Shown here: piece by piece, positions 8,116 to 15,551 of the stretch
Numbering within the stretch: the first letter of the stretch is position 1
Layout of the letters: every line of letters starts with the position of its first letter
Source: Bacillota bacterium
Lineage (GTDB): Bacteria; Bacillota; Clostridia; Christensenellales; CAG-138
NCBI GenBank assembly: GCA_023395595.1
Contig: JAEWYO010000064.1
Coordinates: forward strand, 1 to 25,046
Direction: 5' to 3'
Length of the DNA: 25,046 bases
Notes under the pieces: generated by a model
The model's database searches: none
Seen by the model: the letters and a program-made list of their open reading frames with translations, nothing else
Told to the model about the DNA's origin: nothing
Made by a program: the position numbers and the translations under genes

Positions 8116-9270
8116 TTAATCCGCATTCGCAAGATAATACATGCCGTTGCTCGAAAGCAGCAGCTTGTTGTCGGTGAGTTTGACGACGGCATCCACGGGC
8201 TGCTCAAACGTTGCCGTCGCAGAGAGCTTGCCCTTTATGGTATACGTAAAGAGCTGTTCGCGTGACGCGACGGAGAGCCTGCTTCCCATGATAAACGCGC
8301 TCACGCCCTCTGCGGGCAGTTGCAGTGTGGTCTCAACAGGAGCGGGGGCTGCATCTTCCGCAAGCGTGAGAATGCGCACAGTATGGAAGTCGCCTCCGCG
8401 CGTAGTCAGCAGAAACGTTGGCGTACCGGATGCATAGGAGAAATCCAGCACCTCGTAGCCGTAGATCATTGTGCGGTAGATCTCTTTGTTTCCTGCGTGG
8501 ATATAGCGGATGATCTGGTTGGTGCAAACAAGGAACATACTATTCGGTGTGATGTAGATGTCGTTGACGAGCTGGTTTTGCACATGAATCATTCCCGTCA
8601 CTTCCTGTTTGATCAGGTCGTAGGTGACGATCGTCGTCATCGGCGTGCCGGTGCTGACGTTGAGCAATTCAATCCAGAGCATCTCATTTGCGGTGGTATA
8701 GAACCCGAAGTCAACGATGCACTGATCTGGATAGGCGAGTTCTTTAATTTGCTCACCGCTCTTGGTGATGACAAGAACGCTCTCCGAGCCATCCTCCGCC
8801 TTTCGCATAACGGCTAGATGTTTGGTTCCGCATTCAACCTCTTCCACCTCACCGGTGAACGTGAGCGGCGTTTTCTCGCCAACCACCTGCAGCGAAGAAG
8901 GATTGAATACGACAGTCATGGACTCACTGCCGGACATGCGAATATTCGAAGCACCCATACCATAGGTATAGTTCTTCTTGCTGTCTGTCAAGTGATAAAA
9001 ATGGATCTGTCCGTCGGTTTGATACAGGATCCCGTCGCCCGTGTTGATGTAGGTGGACGTTGTGGAAATCGGTGTAATGTCCATCGAAACGGTTGCTTCC
9101 TGCTTGTTGAAGATAAACTGAAAGATCACAAGCCCAATGCCGAGAACGCCGAGCGTGATCACCGAAAAAAGCAGTGTGTTATTCTTCTTTTTCTTCTTTT
9201 TGCGGCGTGGCTGACTGCCCGCGCTGTAATCCTGCGCATATGGCCGCATGCCGCCTTGTTGTGTTGCCAT
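8116..9270 (-). CDS. Membrane-anchored beta-propeller-like protein (DUF5711-like)
   Basis: This 384-residue protein has a short cytoplasmic N-terminus with six consecutive lysines (24-29), one TM helix at about 32-54 (signal-anchor type), and a roughly 325-residue extracytoplasmic part made of repeated short beta-strand units. Examples are GDGILYQTDGQIHFYHL, TKHLAVMRKA, NSMFLVCTNQIIRYI, and NKLLLSSNGMYYL at the end, as in WD/PQQ-like propellers. It resembles the clostridial family DUF5711, a name given from memory and not checked. It is the first gene of the 9270-6147 unit with CvpA and the acidic-tail protein, which suggests a shared envelope task. The ribosome site is AGGGG, 11 nt from ATG. 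Confidence 0.72.
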   Translation of the reverse strand: MATQQGGMRPYAQDYSAGSQPRRKKKKKKNNTLLFSVITLGVLGIGLVIFQFIFNKQEATVSMDITPISTTSTYINTGDGILYQTDGQIHFYHLTDSKKNYTYGMGASNIRMSGSESMTVVFNPSSLQVVGEKTPLTFTGEVEEVECGTKHLAVMRKAEDGSESVLVITKSGEQIKELAYPDQCIVDFGFYTTANEMLWIELLNVSTGTPMTTIVTYDLIKQEVTGMIHVQNQLVNDIYITPNSMFLVCTNQIIRYIHAGNKEIYRTMIYGYEVLDFSYASGTPTFLLTTRGGDFHTVRILTLAEDAAPAPVETTLQLPAEGVSAFIMGSRLSVASREQLFTYTIKGKLSATATFEQPVDAVVKLTDNKLLLSSNGMYYLANAD

Positions 9271-9298
9271 GTGTTGTTATTCCCCTATGCTTCGCTTT

Positions 9299-9327
9299 AG
9301 TCTATCAGCCCCCGCGGATGCTGTAAA
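9299..9327 (-). promoter_or_regulatory. Promoter for the envelope operon 9270-6147
   Basis: On the minus strand, TTTACA (9322-9327), a 17-nt spacer and TAGACT (9299-9304) precede the ATG at 9270. The -10 is only a 4/6 match, so this is a moderate prediction. No terminator was found between the dgk gene and this operon, so read-through is also possible. Confidence 0.5.
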
Positions 9328-9364
9328 GCAAACTTTCTGTGTCCCGCCGGGCTGAAAGAGAGCG

Positions 9365-10249
9365 TTACTGCGGAGCGATCACCCAAAGGGACTTCGGTAA
9401 AATCTTAAAGGTAACCGGCGTTCCCGGCAAAATATCGCCGTCCACATCCAGCAGTGATGCGGGTTCGCAAACGGCGGTCAATTCCGTGGTTTGGAAATAC
9501 GTCACATACTTTGTGCTCAGGTGCTCGCCTTTCATGAACTTCGGCAAAATCGTGTAGGCGCGTAGTTTGGAGATGTTTGTGATCACGCAGATATCCAGAA
9601 GCCCGTCAAACGGATCTGCTTTTGGCGTGACCATCATACCGCCGCCGAAGTGCGTTCCATTCCCGGCGGCGATGATCAGCACATCCGCCTCCATTGAACC
9701 ACCCGGCCAACTGATCTTCGTCTTGCGGGAGTTGAGATGCAGCAGCGCCGCAAGCAATCCACGCAGATACGCCAGCGAACCGTTCTTCATCCGCTTTTTG
9801 TAGATTTCGACGTAGCGCAGCACATCTACGTCAAATCCGAATCCCGCCACGTTGAAATAGAGCAGGTCGTTTGCCATGGCGGCGTCCATCTGCCGCGCTT
9901 CGCTGTTGAGCACAATGTCCAGCGCGCTGAGCGGGTCTTTGGGGATTTTCAGTGGGCGGATGATGTCGTTACCCGTGCCGCATGAGATGATGCCGAGCAC
10001 GGTATCCGTGTTCATCAGCGCGCTTGCAACTTCGCGTATGGTACCATCTCCGCCAAGTACGACAATCTTCTTTGCCCCGTCTTGGACGGCCTGTTTGGCA
10101 AGCTCGGTCGCGTGACCCGCATACTCGCTCTTTTCAGAAGTAAACGGAATGCCGCGCTCTGCCAGCGCGTCGGTCACCAGTTGATATGCGTCTTTTGCCG
10201 CGCCGTTGCCCGCAACAGGGTTCCAGATCAAATGCAGTTGAGCTTCCAT
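9365..10249 (-). CDS. Diacylglycerol kinase / YegS-type lipid kinase
   Basis: This 294-residue protein of the DAGK catalytic (LCB5/DgkB/YegS) family phosphorylates diacylglycerol or a related lipid at the inner membrane face, recycling it into phosphatidic acid. Motifs seen are WNPVAGNG near the N-terminus, the nucleotide-binding GGDGT (66-70) and GTGND (91-95), and the C-terminal LDVDGD loop with an Asp that usually binds metal. The ATG at 10249 is chosen over the TTG at 10255 because the GGGGG ribosome site lies 7 nt from the ATG and too close to the TTG. It has its own promoter. It borders the phage cassette and looks intact. Confidence 0.9.
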   Translation of the reverse strand: MEAQLHLIWNPVAGNGAAKDAYQLVTDALAERGIPFTSEKSEYAGHATELAKQAVQDGAKKIVVLGGDGTIREVASALMNTDTVLGIISCGTGNDIIRPLKIPKDPLSALDIVLNSEARQMDAAMANDLLYFNVAGFGFDVDVLRYVEIYKKRMKNGSLAYLRGLLAALLHLNSRKTKISWPGGSMEADVLIIAAGNGTHFGGGMMVTPKADPFDGLLDICVITNISKLRAYTILPKFMKGEHLSTKYVTYFQTTELTAVCEPASLLDVDGDILPGTPVTFKILPKSLWVIAPQ

Positions 10250-10305
10250 ACACAAACCCCCAAATATTCACTTTTTAGAAATGAACGCATAAAATGCACA
10301 TCGTC

Positions 10306-10334
10306 AGTATAAAGCATTCCGTGTCCTGTATCAA
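10306..10334 (-). promoter_or_regulatory. Promoter for the lipid kinase gene
   Basis: On the minus strand, TTGATA (10329-10334), a 17-nt spacer and TATACT (10306-10311). The predicted start is near 10300, about 50 nt upstream of the ATG at 10249. It lies between the phage terminator and the kinase gene, so the kinase is independent of the phage unit. Confidence 0.8.
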
Positions 10335-10382
10335 CCCCGCTTGATCCACTTCAGACAGTTCCCTGATACTTTCCGTTCGGCG

Positions 10383-10424
10383 TAATAAAACAGCGATCCG
10401 GAGATTGCCTCGCCGAATCGCTGT
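10383..10424 (-). terminator. Intrinsic terminator closing the phage cassette
   Basis: On the minus strand, ACAGCGATTCGG and CCGGATCGCTGT form a 12-bp stem (one G-T wobble) with an 11-nt loop, followed by TTTTATT. It lies about 16 nt after the stop of the last phage gene. Confidence 0.85.
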
Positions 10425-10440
10425 CTTGGTTGTGATGCCT

Positions 10441-11226
10441 TTACGGCTTACTTGGATACTTGCCAACGAGTTGAATATAGCCAAGCGTACCAACCGAGGC
10501 GATCAGTTCAGCGCGATAACGCGCGCCCTGTTCCGTGGCACTTTCATAGACATCTCTGCGTTCCTCGCCGGAAAGTGACGCAAGAAATGCTTCGCTGCTT
10601 TGCTTAGAGCTTACAGGTGCTTTCTTTTTCCCTCCACCGCTGCCGCCGTTCTTCTTGTATTGCGCAAAGAGCGTCATCGCCGCTGAGTACGCCTTGTCGA
10701 ATGCATCCTGCCGCGCCGAAGCATTGAACTTCTGCGCCTCCAGGGATCGATCCTGTTCGCTGTCCACGCCGTCCAACACGTATTTTGAAAGCGCTGCTCC
10801 GTAGTCCGCCTCAATCGTGGCGATGTCGGACGATTCAGCGTTCTGCTGTCTGTTCTTCACGTCGGTTACATACGTGCTCGCTCCCATGCCGCGCGCAATG
10901 GAGTCCGCGTCCAGATTCGCCTTGTTCTGCCGCGTCTGCGTCTGCCGGTTTACGATCGCCTGATCATAGCTCGGTCTGAGCCACGCGGCAACCGAGGCGC
11001 GAATCTCGTCCTCGTTTCGCGCGTTGTAATCAACCTCCTGCGGCGCAAATCGCGCATACATTTCGTCGATATATCCGTTGAGCGCATCTTCGTCGCTGGC
11101 CGAAGGTTCCGAAGTGCCTGAATTGTCAGGGTAATATGGCGACAAGGACGGGGTTCTCGGCAGCGCTGCACCGCTTTCGTGTAATCCCCCCGGGTCTTTG
11201 ATCCACGGGCTTCTCATTTTGATCAT
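10441..11226 (-). CDS. Phage-cassette protein of unknown function, low-complexity/helical
   Basis: This 261-residue protein is not recognised. The start at 11226 is chosen because AAGGAG lies nine nt upstream; a longer in-frame start at 11259 has no such site. The N-terminal 60 residues are Pro/Ser-rich and probably disordered. The middle is Ala/Gln/Asp-rich and helical (segments like NRQTQTRQNKANLDADSIARG, then IEADYGAALSKYVL). A Lys/Gly linker (KKNGGSGGGKKK) precedes a C-terminal helical segment. The position at the end of the late operon and the composition suit an internal virion or minor tail protein. No enzymatic motif is visible. Confidence 0.6.
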   Translation of the reverse strand: MIKMRSPWIKDPGGLHESGAALPRTPSLSPYYPDNSGTSEPSASDEDALNGYIDEMYARFAPQEVDYNARNEDEIRASVAAWLRPSYDQAIVNRQTQTRQNKANLDADSIARGMGASTYVTDVKNRQQNAESSDIATIEADYGAALSKYVLDGVDSEQDRSLEAQKFNASARQDAFDKAYSAAMTLFAQYKKNGGSGGGKKKAPVSSKQSSEAFLASLSGEERRDVYESATEQGARYRAELIASVGTLGYIQLVGKYPSKP

Positions 11227-11292
11227 GTCTGTGTTCTCCTTTCCAATGCTTAAATGCATGCTTTATTCTTTTGTTATTCTTATCACGTTGTT

Positions 11293-11481
11293 TTATTCTA
11301 CTGTCGAAAGATAATCCTCCAACTCCAGCAGTTTTTGATAGAGCGTCTCTAGATTTTGATTCAGGTTGCTCTCGTTCTGTGCAACGGCGATATCATAGTC
11401 CTCCCGCGATGTACTCTCGCTCCCTTTTCGGGAGAAATAGACCGGAAACAGCGCCTGAATTCCAGTTTTGTCATACGCCAT
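11293..11481 (-). CDS. Small phage-cassette protein
   Basis: A 62-residue ORF with a good ribosome site (GAGGAG, nine nt before ATG), 22 nt after the propeller gene. The C-terminal half (residues 35-60, QNESNLNQNLETLYQKLLEL) looks like a short coiled coil with leucines at heptad-like spacing. It is not recognised; it could be a small structural or chaperone-like protein acting with its neighbours. Confidence 0.6.
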   Translation of the reverse strand: MAYDKTGIQALFPVYFSRKGSESTSREDYDIAVAQNESNLNQNLETLYQKLLELEDYLSTVE

Positions 11482-11503
11482 ATTTCTTTTCTCCTCTGCT
11501 TGG

Positions 11504-12937
11504 CTAGAGTACGCGCCTCTGCATGTCTAAAATGAGCTCGACTCCGCCGTCAATCGTAAAGTGAGAGCCGTTTACGTTGCGAAACACGAGTTGGAACGCG
11601 CGTCCGTCGCCGTTGAGCCCAAGCTCCAATATCCGTTCACTTCCGCCGGGCATGAGTCGCTCATTGTAGACGGTCCCGCTCTCGGTCACTGCCTCTACAG
11701 AGAGAATTCCGCCGCTTCCGCGCAGATACAGCTCCTCAAGACGTTTGTTGACCGCCTTGCTGTCAAGGTCGGTCATCGGTGTTTTCCAGTAGGCGTCGAT
11801 TCTTGCGCCGTCGTAGGTTTCGCCTTCTTCAAAGCGGCAAACATACCCGTTTCCGTCCAGTAGATAGAGCGTGCCGCCCGCCGCAAACAGACCGCGCGAG
11901 AGAAACCCGCGCCGGATCATATAGGTGCCGCGCGCCAAGTCGTAGATCAGCACTGCGTTGTTCCCCGTTTCCTCTTCCCCTTCACGGAGCGAAAAGTAGA
12001 GGCGATCGTTGCGTACTGCCGCTTCACAGCCGATAAGGATTGCTCGTTTGAGTAACAGCTGTAACTTGTCTGCGTCCGCTTTTCTTTGCACTGTTTGTCC
12101 ATCAAAATAGTACATGCCACCCTGCGTGAGAAAATAGAGCACATCGCCCGAGCGAACACACGCCGTGTGAACCGGTTGCTGCATGGTTCCGTTGACGGGT
12201 TGAATGCGGAAATTTGCCGGGCGGTCGCCCAGAAGTCGATAGAGCGAATCCCGCTTGAAAATCAGGAGCTGGTTGCTTAGCGCAAACAACCCTGTGATGG
12301 GATCAGACCCGGTTCCAACCTCCACAAATCCGCCGCTGACATTCTCGCTCTCCAAGGCGGATGTCCAGTTTTCGATGCTGCGTGTGTCTCCCGGTGCCTG
12401 GCTGTAATAGAGGCGGTTCGGGTTCTGCGCGTCGCCCGCCGCAAAAAGTCGGGAATAATAGAATTCCACGAAGTTCACCGCGATGTCGGAAAGCCCCTCC
12501 GTGCTGCCGAATACTTCCGCCGTTTCGCTTACACCGTCCCATTTCGCCATCCGCGCCGTGCCGTTTGCAATCAGCAGATACTCCGTACTTGCAATCTTAA
12601 CGGGCAAGAAATCGTACTCTGCGGCGGTCGCGTTTGTACCGAAATCGTAAAGCTTTTTCCATACGCCTGCGACTTCATCGAGCACGAAGAGTTTTCCTGT
12701 GGTTGCGACGAGTAGCTTCCGCTCCTCTGCCCGCCGCCAAACGTAAAGACGTTTTGCGTTCTCCGGCGCGGGAAAGGCGATGTTGCTCTCGCGTACATAC
12801 CCTTTTGCAACGTTGAGCCTGCCGCTTTGGGTGTCCATATTGCAGGCATCCGGGCTTTCTCCGTCGTTTTGCCGGTTCTCCGTTATGTTCTGCGCAATTC
12901 CGTAAAACACCGGAATGCGATATTGGCGAAGCGCCAT
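11504..12937 (-). CDS. Phage beta-propeller tail/stabilisation protein (P22 gp10-like role suggested)
   Basis: This 477-residue protein is made almost wholly of beta repeats of propeller type: RLYVWRRAEERKLLVATTGKL, EYLLIANGTARMAKWDG, YYSRLFAAGDAQNPNRLYYS, ITGLFALSNQLLIFKRDSLY, DVLYFLTQGGMYYFDG and FAAGGTLYLLDGNGYVCRFEEG. The order after capsid and connector genes matches the tail accessory or hub proteins of podoviruses, where a propeller protein of this size seals the connector. The start is supported by GAGGAGG nine nt upstream, and only 15 nt separate it from the connector gene. It ends in TAG. It could instead be a receptor-binding or needle-base protein. The propeller fold is a pattern reading, not an alignment. 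Confidence 0.7.
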   Translation of the reverse strand: MALRQYRIPVFYGIAQNITENRQNDGESPDACNMDTQSGRLNVAKGYVRESNIAFPAPENAKRLYVWRRAEERKLLVATTGKLFVLDEVAGVWKKLYDFGTNATAAEYDFLPVKIASTEYLLIANGTARMAKWDGVSETAEVFGSTEGLSDIAVNFVEFYYSRLFAAGDAQNPNRLYYSQAPGDTRSIENWTSALESENVSGGFVEVGTGSDPITGLFALSNQLLIFKRDSLYRLLGDRPANFRIQPVNGTMQQPVHTACVRSGDVLYFLTQGGMYYFDGQTVQRKADADKLQLLLKRAILIGCEAAVRNDRLYFSLREGEEETGNNAVLIYDLARGTYMIRRGFLSRGLFAAGGTLYLLDGNGYVCRFEEGETYDGARIDAYWKTPMTDLDSKAVNKRLEELYLRGSGGILSVEAVTESGTVYNERLMPGGSERILELGLNGDGRAFQLVFRNVNGSHFTIDGGVELILDMQRRVL

Positions 12938-12952
12938 TTTTGCGCCTCCTCT

Positions 12953-13495
12953 CTATCGGTTTTCGATCGCATACGCGTCCATCTCGCCACGGTGTGAGCG
13001 CATCATGCGTTTTGCCGCGTTGTAGAGTTCAAAGCAGGCGCGCGCAGAGGCAATGCTTACCGCGTCTCCGCTTGCCCGCTCGCGGCCAACCGCGTAGCCA
13101 ATCATCGCGCCGTGGCTCCATTCCGGCAGCTCCGGCACATCGGTGTCCACCTTGAGCAGCGTTGGCATATAGCGGTAGGTGACGAGCACTTCGCCGTCAT
13201 CGACGGCGGGCACGCGCAGCAGCTCTGTACTTGCCCCGTAGTAGAACGGCAGCCGCGTGCCACCGCGAGAAAGTGAGATCACCTTTACCACATTCCGCGG
13301 CAAAGCGGAAAGATCGAGCATCCCACACTTCAGCGCCAGCGTATCGCTCCTTCGCGGTTGCAGTTCGCTGGTTAGGTCGATCATCGCGTCGTTGAGGTAT
13401 CGCGTGAGCTTGTCGCGCCAGCTTTCCAGGGTTTGTGCGTCGGTTCCACGGTCGAGCTGAAGCAGCGCACCCGTGAGCAGTTCTTTGAGTGTCAT
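12953..13495 (-). CDS. Phage head-tail connector / head completion protein
   Basis: This 180-residue protein starts at ATG 13495 behind AAGGAGG; the longer open frame upstream overlaps the previous gene and lacks a site. The N-terminal helical part (MTLKELLTGAL ... SWRDKLTRYLNDAMIDLTSEL) is followed by a beta section (VVKVISLSRGGTRLPFYYG ... VLVTYRYMPTLL) and a C-terminal helical part (ISIASARACFELYNAAKRMM). This three-part layout and the place between capsid and tail genes are typical of P22 gp4 or gp6-like adaptors that dock below the portal. Its start lies 13 nt beyond the stop of the 92-aa gene. Family name not verified. Confidence 0.68.
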   Translation of the reverse strand: MTLKELLTGALLQLDRGTDAQTLESWRDKLTRYLNDAMIDLTSELQPRRSDTLALKCGMLDLSALPRNVVKVISLSRGGTRLPFYYGASTELLRVPAVDDGEVLVTYRYMPTLLKVDTDVPELPEWSHGAMIGYAVGRERASGDAVSIASARACFELYNAAKRMMRSHRGEMDAYAIENR

Positions 13496-13508
13496 GCATG
13501 TGTCCTCC

Positions 13509-13787
13509 TTACGATACCTTCTTGCCGCCGCTTTTGCGGTAGGCGCGCACCCTTGCTTCGCTCTCGTAAAGCACCTGCGTGCTCTGCGCAATCAGCGTGG
13601 CAAGGCTTAGCGGAACATCGACCGGTTCACCGGTGCGGATGCGGAAGAAATGTCCGTTGATGCCGCCTTCCCAGTGGGACTCGCCGTTCTCCGGCTGAAT
13701 CGTAATGGTCACCTTGTCCTCTTTTGCGAGGGCTTTGCCGGTCTCGGTGGAGATGGTGTCGATCTGCGCTTCTGTCATGTACTGCAT
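13509..13787 (-). CDS. Small phage head-region protein
   Basis: This 92-residue protein begins at MQYMTEAQID, with GGAGGG placed seven nt upstream; the earlier in-frame ATG at 13802 would overlap that site. It contains a short beta section (KVTITIQPENG and HFFRIRTGEPVDVPLSLATLI) and a basic C-terminus. Small proteins with a G-x-x-x-x-VP-LSLA pattern occur next to capsid genes of tailed phages, often as minor head or decoration components. It has no recognisable enzyme motif. Confidence 0.62.
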   Translation of the reverse strand: MQYMTEAQIDTISTETGKALAKEDKVTITIQPENGESHWEGGINGHFFRIRTGEPVDVPLSLATLIAQSTQVLYESEARVRAYRKSGGKKVS

Positions 13788-13839
13788 AGTTGTTCCCTCC
13801 AATTTACAGTTTGATTTTATTTCTGTGTGCTTTTAAGTG

Positions 13840-13865
13840 CGGGGAGAGCGTCACCGCCCTCCCCG
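13840..13865 (-). other. Hairpin between capsid gene and next gene
   Basis: CGGGGAG / CTCCCCG form a 7-bp G+C stem 15 nt after the capsid stop. No U-tract follows on the minus strand, so it is at best a partial terminator or an mRNA-stabilising element. Such attenuators after capsid genes set late-gene ratios in other phages; here the role is inferred. Confidence 0.3.
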
Positions 13866-13879
13866 TTTAGCCTTGCGTC

Positions 13880-15091
13880 TTACAGGCTCACGCCGTGCTC
13901 GACGCGCACAATCCAAAGATTGTTGAGAATCTTGGCCGTATAGGCCGCTACCTTTGCGCCAACCGTCGCGCGCTGATCCAGCGGGTCAGATGCGCCGCCG
14001 CTGCCGACGGGCTTCACGATGGTCTGGAGGCAGCCTTCGCCGTCCACGTCGATGATGCCATATGCATCCGCGCCAAAGACGAGCGTCGCGTGGATGTCCG
14101 TGCCCTTCTTGGTGGTGTTGTCGAGAATGCCCGCGTCTTCGCTGTAGACGACCGTACCCGCCGCAATCGCGCTGGAGACCGTTGCGCTGAGGGTAACGGT
14201 CTTTGCGGCGACGTTGCAGTAAGCAACGGTGCATTCCGTCGAACCGATCTTGATCTTTGCCCCGGCAATCAGATAGAGCTCCGCGGAATCGGGGATGTCG
14301 GCAAGCGTTACGACTGCGCTGCCCGCCGTATGAGCGGAAACAGTGGTATGCACGCTCTGGCTGAACACCTTTGCCTCCGTGCTTTCGACGAATACTACGC
14401 CGAAAAGTCTGCCGATTTCTCCGGAATAAATCTGCTCCACGTCGGAATATTTGGAGACATCCTGCCAAAGCGGATCACTCTGGAGGTCGTAAGTCGCGTC
14501 AGGCGAACAGATGCAGACAAAATGCGGCTTGCGCACGGTGCCGCCGTCCACGTTGTTGAACATGCGCGCTTTTGCCTTCTTGAGCGAGCGCACGGCTTTG
14601 CGGATCTCGGTGACGGTGAGCTTGTCGCCTGCTTCGAGAGTGAGGCGGTTCGTCTTGCCGTTTGCGTACTGAACGTTGGTACCCGCGCACATCGCATCGC
14701 GCGTAATCCATTCCACAACGGTGCCAAGCTGTTCGCCGAGCAGTTCCGTGCTCTCGGTCAAAACCGGATCAAAGCTCGTCAGGTCGAGCAGATCGCTGAC
14801 TTCGACGTATGCGCCGTACTGTTTGACCTCGGCTTCAATCTTGCTCTGCGCGAGGCTCTGACCCGCCGGGGTCACGCCCTCTTCGAGAACCAGCGCGTTT
14901 GCGTCCGGCGTGAAGAGCTCGTAGCGGCGGAATTCCACGCGCTTGCCGCTGTTGCGCGGGATGCTGCGTTTCTGGCCGTAGCTTGCGTGCACGAGGCGCG
15001 TTTTTGCGATCTCGAGCAGTGCGCGGTCATAGAACGTCTTGTTGCTGTAGGTCGTGCCTGCGGTGTTTGCCGTGGTGTTGCTGTTGCTCAT
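13880..15091 (-). CDS. Major capsid protein, N4-gp56 family
   Basis: This 403-residue HK97-fold capsid protein has the family pattern: AGTTYSNKTFYDRALLEIAK (11-30), then RSIPRNSGKRVEFRRYEL with the invariant basic stretch (42-59), LVLEEGVTPAGQSL (67-80), VKQYGAYVEVSDLLDLTSFDP (89-109), and HFVCICSP (190-197). Residues about 245-320 form a beta-rich inserted module (AGAKIKIGS, VTLSATVSS, GTVVYSEDAG) that interrupts the end of the P/A domain. Similar insertions act as surface or decoration domains in other capsids. A strong AGGAGG precedes ATG. It would self-assemble on the scaffold encoded next door. A 433-aa open frame lies on the opposite strand and is a shadow. Confidence 0.88.
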   Translation of the reverse strand: MSNSNTTANTAGTTYSNKTFYDRALLEIAKTRLVHASYGQKRSIPRNSGKRVEFRRYELFTPDANALVLEEGVTPAGQSLAQSKIEAEVKQYGAYVEVSDLLDLTSFDPVLTESTELLGEQLGTVVEWITRDAMCAGTNVQYANGKTNRLTLEAGDKLTVTEIRKAVRSLKKAKARMFNNVDGGTVRKPHFVCICSPDATYDLQSDPLWQDVSKYSDVEQIYSGEIGRLFGVVFVESTEAKVFSQSVHTTVSAHTAGSAVVTLADIPDSAELYLIAGAKIKIGSTECTVAYCNVAAKTVTLSATVSSAIAAGTVVYSEDAGILDNTTKKGTDIHATLVFGADAYGIIDVDGEGCLQTIVKPVGSGGASDPLDQRATVGAKVAAYTAKILNNLWIVRVEHGVSL

Positions 15092-15111
15092 GTTATTTTC
15101 CTCCTATGGTG

Positions 15112-15546
15112 TTACAGTCTGGTCTTGCCGCCGTCGCGGGCGGTCTTCTTCATCTGCTGCATGAGCTGGCGGAACGAATCGCTGCTCATACCGTGATAGT
15201 TGGTTGCGGACGGTGCAGCGCTGCCGCCGCGCGTACTCTTGGGCAGTGCGCCGCGTTCGCGAACCCGTGCGCTCATGCGCTCCATCGCGCTGTTCTCCGC
15301 GTCCTCTGCACGCTTTTCCGCCGCATAGATGCGAATACCCGCGCCTGCGCCATACTCACGCATGAGCTTTACCAGTGCGGGGTCGTTTGCCGCTTCCTCA
15401 AGGTCAAACCCATCCGGAAGCTTGCCCTGCTGCATCAGCGCGGAAACTTCGTCAACCAGCGCCTCAAACTCCGGATCGTTGTCCGCGTTGTTGGCAGGGG
15501 TGTTTGCGTTTGCGGCGTCCAGCCGCTGCTGAATCGTGTTTTTCAT
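15112..15546 (-). CDS. Phage scaffolding protein (probable)
   Basis: This 144-residue, highly charged, Ala/Glu/Gln-rich, mostly helical protein sits directly between portal and capsid, the standard position for a scaffold. It contains the acidic helix EFEALVDEVSALMQQGKLPDGFDLEEA (about 26-52), a long charged helix around IYAAEKRAEDAENSAMERM, and a basic C-terminus (MKKTARDGGKTRL). The basic end fits the capsid-binding tail of many scaffolds. The start codon lies 5 nt downstream of the portal stop, so the two are translationally coupled. Assignment rests on composition and location. Confidence 0.68.
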   Translation of the reverse strand: MKNTIQQRLDAANANTPANNADNDPEFEALVDEVSALMQQGKLPDGFDLEEAANDPALVKLMREYGAGAGIRIYAAEKRAEDAENSAMERMSARVRERGALPKSTRGGSAAPSATNYHGMSSDSFRQLMQQMKKTARDGGKTRL

Positions 15547-15551
15547 TGGGT

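Noticed and set aside
13840..13865. Full intrinsic terminator after the capsid gene
   Set aside because: The stem lacks a U-tract on the minus strand; kept only as a hairpin.
13895..15196. 433-residue open frame on the plus strand
   Set aside because: It is antisense to the well-supported capsid gene, has no ribosome site, and its composition is that of a reverse-strand shadow in G+C-rich codons.
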